The notes beneath the pieces were generated by a model. It was not told the origin of the DNA. It searched no databases and worked only from the letters and a program-made list of their open reading frames with translations. A program made the position numbers and the translations under genes. Below, in pieces: positions 56,418 to 61,611 of a DNA stretch of 61,611 nt (the stretch's first letter is position 1; each line of letters opens with the position of its first letter). Source of the stretch: an uncultured SAR86 cluster bacterium (GTDB taxonomy: Bacteria > Pseudomonadota > Gammaproteobacteria > Magnimaribacterales > D2472); assembly GCA_902513515.1 (NCBI GenBank), contig CABXNE010000004.1:1-61611 (forward strand), read 5' to 3'.

Positions 56418-57382
56418 TGTCAAAAGATCTATCTTCAACTAACTTAGAACTCATCCCCAATGATGCCGACGTTTTAATAAGATTTGTAGGAGAATTAAAC
56501 GGAAACCTTAAATTGGTTGAGAAAACATTTAAGGTCAAAATATTTCAAAATGGCAATAAGATAGTTATATCTGGAGATGAAGAAAATACAAAAAAAGCCT
56601 CCAATGCAATAAAAGATTTATATGCATCGACCTCAAAAGGCATCGAATTATCTAGGGAAAAAATACAAATGGCTATAAATAATAATGAAGATCTAAATCT
56701 GATTTCTTCGTCTCTTGATATTAAAGAAAATAGCATTAAGACACCTAAAAGAAATATAAAGCCCAGAGGAAAGAACCAAAATAATTACTTGCTCAATATG
56801 AATGAATATGAGATTAATTTTGGAATAGGTCCTGCAGGAACTGGAAAGACTTATTTAGCTGTGGCAAAGGCGGTTGAAAAGCTTGTCAATGAAGATGTAA
56901 AAAAAATTGTCCTGATACGCCCTGCTGTTGAAGCCGGAGAGAAGTTAGGCTTTTTACCAGGAGATCTGTCGCAAAAAGTAGACCCTTACTTAAGGCCTTT
57001 ATATGATGCTTTATATGAGATGCTTGGTTTCGAACAAGTAGTTAGGTTACTTGAAAAAGAAATTCTTGAGGTTGCCCCGCTGGCATACCTTAGAGGGAGG
57101 ACATTAAATAATGCATTTATCATCATGGATGAAAGTCAGAATACTTCTGTTGACCAGATGAAAATGTTTTTAACAAGAATGGGTTTTGGGTCTTATGCAG
57201 TCATAAATGGTGATATTACTCAAACTGATCTCCCTAAGAATATTGACTCTGGGCTTGCTCATGCTATGAAAGTTTTAGATGGTATAGAGGATATTGGGTT
57301 TACCATTTTTAATTCAAAAGATGTTGTAAGACATCCATTGGTTAGAAAGATTGTTGATGCATACGATAAATTTGATCACTAA
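56417..57382 (+). CDS. ybeZ: PhoH-like ATPase (YbeZ)
   Basis: Cytoplasmic P-loop ATPase, thought to act with YbeY in RNA processing. The 321 residues have an N-terminal KH-like region (about 20-80) and the PhoH domain with Walker A GPAGTGKTYLAVAKA near residue 137 and Walker B AFIIMDESQN. The fold and position are as in E. coli. Starts on the miaB stop and overlaps ybeY by up to 32 bases. Confidence 0.94.
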   Translation: MSKDLSSTNLELIPNDADVLIRFVGELNGNLKLVEKTFKVKIFQNGNKIVISGDEENTKKASNAIKDLYASTSKGIELSREKIQMAINNNEDLNLISSSLDIKENSIKTPKRNIKPRGKNQNNYLLNMNEYEINFGIGPAGTGKTYLAVAKAVEKLVNEDVKKIVLIRPAVEAGEKLGFLPGDLSQKVDPYLRPLYDALYEMLGFEQVVRLLEKEILEVAPLAYLRGRTLNNAFIIMDESQNTSVDQMKMFLTRMGFGSYAVINGDITQTDLPKNIDSGLAHAMKVLDGIEDIGFTIFNSKDVVRHPLVRKIVDAYDKFDH

Positions 57383-57839
57383 GAAATTGAGATTAAATAT
57401 TTTCAAAAATGAATTTAATGATTTCTCTGAGAGATTAGAGGAAAAGTTAAATTTTTTGGCAGACTATATTTTGGTTGACCAAAGGAAGGGCAAACTTAAA
57501 ATAAATCTTAAGTTTGTTTCAACTTCTGAAATGATAAAATTTAACAAAGATTTTAGAAATAAAAATTTAGATACAAATGTTCTGTCTTTTCCTGCAAGTG
57601 AGGACGCTCAAAAGATTTCTGGTGAATTGGGCGATATTGTTATGAGTATTCCATATATAAAAATTGAGTCACAGAACTTGAATAGAGATCTAGAGGATCA
57701 TATGATGCATTTATTAGCTCATGGAATACTTCATTTATTAGGTTTTGATCATAACAAAGATACGGATGCCGACATGATGGAGGCACAAGAGATTAAATAC
57801 TTAGAGAATTTTAAAATAGCTAACCCATACAGAATATGA
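57351..57839 (+). CDS. ybeY: Endoribonuclease / rRNA maturation factor YbeY
   Basis: Single-strand endoribonuclease in 16S rRNA 3' maturation and ribosome quality control. Zinc motif HGILHLLGFDH (HGxxHLxGxDH) near residue 130, plus TNVLSFPASED upstream. The ORF start overlaps phoH by 32 bases; an ATG at 57357 or a TTG after the phoH stop (57387) are alternatives, since the N-terminus is poorly conserved. Stop overlaps corC by four bases. Confidence 0.93.
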   Translation: MLMHTINLITKKLRLNIFKNEFNDFSERLEEKLNFLADYILVDQRKGKLKINLKFVSTSEMIKFNKDFRNKNLDTNVLSFPASEDAQKISGELGDIVMSIPYIKIESQNLNRDLEDHMMHLLAHGILHLLGFDHNKDTDADMMEAQEIKYLENFKIANPYRI

Positions 57840-58678
57840 CGAATCAAGATACTGACCAAGAACAGCCCCCGTCGAGCATTTTAAATAAAATAAAACGCTT
57901 TTTTACCATTAAGCCGTCTAGTTTAGATGATGTTTCCATTCTGCTTGAAGATGCCTTGAGCGCTAGGCTGATTGATAAAGAGGCTCAATTTATTGCGGAA
58001 CGAGCAATCAGATTGGGAGATACAACTGTAAAGGAGATAATGGTACCAAGGGTTGAAATGGTTATACTTGCACCTGATGAGGATCCTATGAGGATGATTA
58101 ACAGAATAATTGATTCTGGTCACTCAAGATATCCTGTTCTTGGGCCGACTAAAAATGAGGTTCAAGGTATTTTGCTTGCAAAAGACCTACTCCCCACCAT
58201 TAACAAAGACCTAGAAGACTTTAACCTTATTAATTTGATTCGAGATATTAAAGTTGTGCCCGAATCAAAGAAAGCAGATTCATTGCTTGAAGAATTTAAA
58301 AAAGATCGATCACATATGGCCATTGTAATTGATGAATATGGAACAATATCTGGATTGGTGACCATAGAGGATATTTTAGAGGAGCTTGTTGGTGAAATTG
58401 AAGATGAGCATGATTCAGATGACGAGGATCTTATTCAAGTAAGTGAGTATGAATATATTGCTGATGCTACGCTTGAGTTATCAGAATTTGAAAACAAATT
58501 TAATAAAAATTTTAATGGGATGGATGCAGAAACTTTAGCTGGTTTATTTATAAATAAACTAGGATTTCTTCCAAAGGTTGGCGATAAAATTGAATTAGAT
58601 GACATGATTCTAGCAGTGACAGCTGCAGACAAAAGAAAGATAAAAAAAATTGGCATCACCATTAAAACAAATTCATAA
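57836..58678 (+). CDS. CBS-domain protein CorC/YbeX family
   Basis: Cytoplasmic protein associated with magnesium/cobalt homeostasis. The 280 residues: two CBS domains (VKEIMVPRVEMVIL, SRYPVLGPTKNEVQGILLAKDLL, DRSHMAIVIDEYGTISGLVTIEDILEELVGEI), an acidic hinge, and a C-terminal CorC_HlyC domain (MDAETLAGLFINKLGFLPKVGD). No N-terminal DUF21 membrane domain, so it is the short YbeX type. Overlaps ybeY and lnt. Confidence 0.93.
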   Translation: MTNQDTDQEQPPSSILNKIKRFFTIKPSSLDDVSILLEDALSARLIDKEAQFIAERAIRLGDTTVKEIMVPRVEMVILAPDEDPMRMINRIIDSGHSRYPVLGPTKNEVQGILLAKDLLPTINKDLEDFNLINLIRDIKVVPESKKADSLLEEFKKDRSHMAIVIDEYGTISGLVTIEDILEELVGEIEDEHDSDDEDLIQVSEYEYIADATLELSEFENKFNKNFNGMDAETLAGLFINKLGFLPKVGDKIELDDMILAVTAADKRKIKKIGITIKTNS

Positions 58679-60137
58679 AGCCCCTTTCATATCATATATA
58701 TTTCTTGGATTTATTGGTGCGTTATCAACCCTAGCTTTTAGCCCTTTTGATATTAAGCTGATAATCCCATTAACATTAGCCATCCTAATTTATTCAACTG
58801 TTAATTCAAAAAATTTCATTGATGCTTTTAAGTGTGCTTTTTCGTGGGGTTTCGGATATTGGATAAGTGGTACAGGATGGTTAATAGTAAGTATTTACTA
58901 TTATGGGAACACCAATATTATAATATCTACCATTATTATAATATTAATGGGAATATTGCTATCAGCCGTCTTTATTGCCCCTTTCGCAGCCGTGAGATTA
59001 ATTCAATTTAATCAAAATATTTTTGTTAAAAGCATGTTTCTTGCAAGTTTCTTAACCATATTAGAGCTTTCTAGATTTTTATTATTAGGCGGCTTTCCGT
59101 GGCTGTTGCCAGGGTTAGTATTTCTAGATACTTTTGGTCAAGCTACGATACCAATTTTTGGAGTTTATGGAGCTTCATACATTATTTATTTTTTCACATC
59201 TTTGATTGCTCTATGTATAGTAGAGAAAAAAAAGAATTTTTTATTTTTGGGGATATTATGTCTATCAATTTTTCTTCCATACCAAAATAATCAAAACAAT
59301 CAAAAAGAAGCCCTTAACGAAAATTTAAATCTTTTAATCATTCAGCCATCCTTGAATCCTTTTGAAAAATATAAGGCAGGATCTCATGTAACCATTGAAG
59401 ACGCACTAGTAAATATAACAAACAAGAACAAAAATACAGATTTAATAATTTGGCCAGAATCACCCTTGCCATATTTGAACTCAAACCCAAAAATGGGCCA
59501 GCTTCTCGCAAGGATAGAAGATGGGCCAAAAGTTTTATCTGGTTCTTGGCAATATGAAAATAACAACCTATATAATTCAATGTCCATTCTTGGAACTCAC
59601 CAAACCTATTTAAAGAGACATCTTGTACCGTTTGGTGAATATGTGCCTTTTGAAGATATTTTAAGGGGCTTAATTGATTTTTTTAATATGCCCATGTCAT
59701 CTCTAAGCCCAGGGGGGGCTAACCAGGAGTTGCTTGAGTTTAGAAATTTTAGAATTTTAGGAATGATTTGTTTTGATATTGCATTTCCTTTAAGCTATTT
59801 GAAGGAGATAAGGAAATCTGATTTTATAGTTAACATCAGTAATGATACCTGGTTTGGAAGCTCATACGGACCATATCAACACCTGCAGATTGTTAGAGCA
59901 CGAGCATTAGAGTCTAACAAATGGATAGCAAGAGGAACTTCGGATGGTATATCAACAATAGTTGATAATAATGGAACAATTGTTTCTATATTAGAAAAGG
60001 GAATAAGCGGCTCTTTAAATGCAGATATATATAAAACTTCAAAAACCAGTGTCTTTTATTTATATGGTTACCTTATTTCCCCTATTTTATCGCTTATTAT
60101 GATGATGAGTGTTCTTGTATTAAAATTTAGGAAATGA
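58650..60137 (+). CDS. lnt: Apolipoprotein N-acyltransferase
   Basis: Adds the third acyl chain to lipoproteins at the inner membrane. The 495 residues: about six N-terminal helices then a periplasmic nitrilase-like domain with WPESPLP (catalytic Glu), YLKRHLVPFGEYVPFE (catalytic Lys and conserved Glu) and the catalytic Cys in MICFDIAFP. Normally the last motif is CYE; here Tyr and Glu after the Cys are Phe and Asp. The start is TTG at 58650, overlapping corC by 29 bases. Its lipoprotein substrates may include the LptM-like protein and the phosphatases here. Confidence 0.94.
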   Translation: MASPLKQIHKAPFISYIFLGFIGALSTLAFSPFDIKLIIPLTLAILIYSTVNSKNFIDAFKCAFSWGFGYWISGTGWLIVSIYYYGNTNIIISTIIIILMGILLSAVFIAPFAAVRLIQFNQNIFVKSMFLASFLTILELSRFLLLGGFPWLLPGLVFLDTFGQATIPIFGVYGASYIIYFFTSLIALCIVEKKKNFLFLGILCLSIFLPYQNNQNNQKEALNENLNLLIIQPSLNPFEKYKAGSHVTIEDALVNITNKNKNTDLIIWPESPLPYLNSNPKMGQLLARIEDGPKVLSGSWQYENNNLYNSMSILGTHQTYLKRHLVPFGEYVPFEDILRGLIDFFNMPMSSLSPGGANQELLEFRNFRILGMICFDIAFPLSYLKEIRKSDFIVNISNDTWFGSSYGPYQHLQIVRARALESNKWIARGTSDGISTIVDNNGTIVSILEKGISGSLNADIYKTSKTSVFYLYGYLISPILSLIMMMSVLVLKFRK

Positions 60138-60667
60138 AACTCTTTACCCTGATTATAGCTGCACTTATATCTTTATCCCTATTTGCTGATTATTCAGTTA
60201 ATGTAAGTATTTCAGAACAAAGACTCTATTTAATTGATGGTGGAAGTATTGTTAGAAGCTATCCTATATCTAGTTCTGCCTATGGAGAGGGCCAAATTGA
60301 GAACTCATTAAAGACTCCCCTTGGAAGGCATGAGATAAAAACAAAAATAGGAACAGATGTTTCTAAATATCAATTTTTTATTAGTCGTGAACACATTGCT
60401 CAAGAGGCAGATATTATCCATGAGCCATTTGATTCGCCAGATGATTTTATTACAACACGGATCATGTGGCTTACAGGTTTAACCGAGGGAATTAATAAGG
60501 GTGGAAGTGTTGATTCATTCAAAAGATTTATTTATATCCATGGCACTCATGAAGAGGGTTTAATAGGCAAAAAAGCATCGCATGGATGTATCAGGATGCT
60601 AAATCATGATGTTTTAGAGCTTTTTAATATAATTCCAGAAAAAACAGCTGTAAATATCTATTTATAG
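60134..60667 (+). CDS. L,D-transpeptidase (YkuD domain)
   Basis: Periplasmic enzyme predicted to cross-link peptidoglycan or attach proteins to it. The 177 residues start with a signal peptide (KLFTLIIAALISLSLFADYS), then a single YkuD domain with the substrate histidine (IYIHGTHEEG) and catalytic SHGCIRM (Cys near residue 155). No LysM or PG-binding domain, so it is a minimal form. It overlaps lnt by four bases. Convergent with the fadB-like gene, with a 12-base gap. Confidence 0.9.
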   Translation: MKLFTLIIAALISLSLFADYSVNVSISEQRLYLIDGGSIVRSYPISSSAYGEGQIENSLKTPLGRHEIKTKIGTDVSKYQFFISREHIAQEADIIHEPFDSPDDFITTRIMWLTGLTEGINKGGSVDSFKRFIYIHGTHEEGLIGKKASHGCIRMLNHDVLELFNIIPEKTAVNIYL

Positions 60668-60679
60668 GATTCTTAGGCT

Positions 60680-61611
60680 CTATACCCCTCCCATATTAGC
60701 TTTCTTAAAGCTTAATAGCTCAGATCTGTCATCGGGCGCAGGAGCTTCGCCAAATGCCCCTGATTCATCTGCTAGTTTTTTTAATAGTGGAGCAGGTTTC
60801 CAGAAATTATCATCTAATTCTGAAAAAGCGTTCATTTTATTAATTACTTCTGATAAACCCAGCTGGTTTGCATAGAACATTGGTCCACCTCTCCAGATAG
60901 GGAATCCATAACCATTTATATAGACTATATCCATGTCACCCGATCTTTGGGCCACACCCTCGTCTAAAATGCGTGCACCCTCGTTAACAAGAGCCAGAAT
61001 ACATCTATCTACAATTTCTTGATCAGATATTTCCCTTCTTTCAATATTATTCTGATCTGACATTTCCTTGTATATAGATTCATTTTCTGGAGCAGGGTTT
61101 GGAGCTCTAGAGCCTTCTGAATAATTGTAAAAACCTTTGGAGTTTTTTTGACCAAACCTGTCTTGTTCACATAAGGCATCTGAGATTTTATTAGCTAGCG
61201 GAGTTTCGATTTTAGCTAATTTACGAGCTCTCCACCCAAGATCCAAGCCGACCAAATCCATCATCCTAAATGGCCCCATGCTCATGCCAAAAGATTCTAA
61301 AGCACCATCAACTTGATTTGGTAGCGCACCTTCAAGTAATAACATATTTGCCTGGTATGTATATCCAGCCAACATCCTATTGCCTATGAACCCTGGAGCA
61401 TTAAGCGACACAACAGCCGCTTTACCCATCTTCTTCCCAAGAGACATTACAGTTGCCATGGTTTCGTCTGAGGAATCTTTACCCCTAACGACTTCAAGCA
61501 ATCGCATCACATTTGCTGGACTAAAAAAGTGAGTACCCACTACCTTTCCAGGTCTTTTTGTTGCTGAAGCTATTGCATCAATATCTAGTCCAGAAGTATT
61601 AGATGCAAGTA
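60680..61611 (-). CDS. 3-hydroxyacyl-CoA dehydrogenase (FadB/FadJ-type C-terminal part), 5'-truncated
   Basis: Fatty acid beta-oxidation NAD-dependent dehydrogenase. The frame is open to the window edge: bases 61541-61611 encode LASNTSGLDIDAIASATKRP, so the track GTG is not the start. Visible: GTHFFSPANVMRLLEV, NAPGFIGNRML, a domain with MSMGPFRMMDLVGLD, and a C-terminal second dehydrogenase_C repeat ending near MGGV. This is the C-terminal half of a multifunctional enzyme (enoyl-CoA hydratase + dehydrogenase); the N-terminal hydratase would lie to the right. Works with the acyl-CoA dehydrogenase at 45849. Confidence 0.93.
   Translation of the reverse strand, partial: LASNTSGLDIDAIASATKRPGKVVGTHFFSPANVMRLLEVVRGKDSSDETMATVMSLGKKMGKAAVVSLNAPGFIGNRMLAGYTYQANMLLLEGALPNQVDGALESFGMSMGPFRMMDLVGLDLGWRARKLAKIETPLANKISDALCEQDRFGQKNSKGFYNYSEGSRAPNPAPENESIYKEMSDQNNIERREISDQEIVDRCILALVNEGARILDEGVAQRSGDMDIVYINGYGFPIWRGGPMFYANQLGLSEVINKMNAFSELDDNFWKPAPLLKKLADESGAFGEAPAPDDRSELLSFKKANMGGV

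Overview
The window is a dense, AT-rich, chromosomal stretch from a streamlined gammaproteobacterium, most likely a marine SAR86-type lineage. The grounds are gene order (dnaA-dnaN-recF-gyrB and its neighbours run as in Pseudomonas), lysine/isoleucine/asparagine-rich proteins, very short gaps and many overlapping genes. I saw no rRNA, tRNA, CRISPR array, insertion sequence or prophage, and no gene-free stretch reaches 300 bases. The longest gap, about 214 bases, is the divergent metK/tkt region. The lineage call is inference from content; no phylogeny was run.

Layout. 1-4920: replication-origin operon (dnaA partial, dnaN, recF, gyrB), with a parS-like ParB site inside the end of recF; oriC probably lies just left of the window. 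4917-12306: plsC, a single-chain glycyl-tRNA synthetase, an LpxL-type acyltransferase and the def-fmt-trkA-trkH operon. 12370-15363: purE, tsaC, hemF, aroE and a YheV-like zinc ribbon. 15517-23717: complete aa3-type cytochrome c oxidase locus with assembly factors (coxB, coxA, ctaG, coxC, a DUF2909 protein, surf1, a cysteine-free SCO-like protein, ctaA, ctaB, sco). 23714-28711: operon pckA-gshA-quinone oxidoreductase-tyrosine phosphatase. 28844-34989: dsbB, polA, engB with a Coq4-like gene, cytochrome c4, dsbA and cytochrome c5. 34982-41029: metK-ahcY followed by lptM-like, dapF, DUF484, xerC, HAD phosphatase and ubiK. 41244-47620: tkt-pgk-fba(class I)-dtd-acyl-CoA dehydrogenase-LOG. 47617-52439: rsgA-ubiE-ubiJ-ubiB-tatA-tatB-tatC. 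52482-61611: orn, a Tat-type PhoD phosphatase, DUF1820, miaB-phoH-ybeY-corC-lnt, an L,D-transpeptidase and a truncated 3-hydroxyacyl-CoA dehydrogenase.

How the genes fit together. Respiration dominates. Ubiquinone assembly (ubiE, ubiJ, ubiB, ubiK and a Coq4-motif protein), c-type cytochromes and their Dsb folding factors, heme A synthesis, copper delivery and the terminal oxidase all occur here. Gluconeogenesis and pentose phosphate genes (pckA, fba, pgk, tkt), the SAM cycle (metK, ahcY), the cell envelope (lnt, LptM-like, L,D-transpeptidase, acyltransferases) and tRNA/ribosome maturation make up the rest.

Most notable points: parS in recF; a 641-residue GyrB lacking the usual gammaproteobacterial insert; a single-chain GlyRS and a class I aldolase at loci where relatives carry other enzyme types; a Coq4 zinc-site motif; a 43-residue LptM-like lipoprotein missed by the ORF track; four convergent gene pairs that share palindromic stop codons; and possible leaderless and symmetric divergent promoters.
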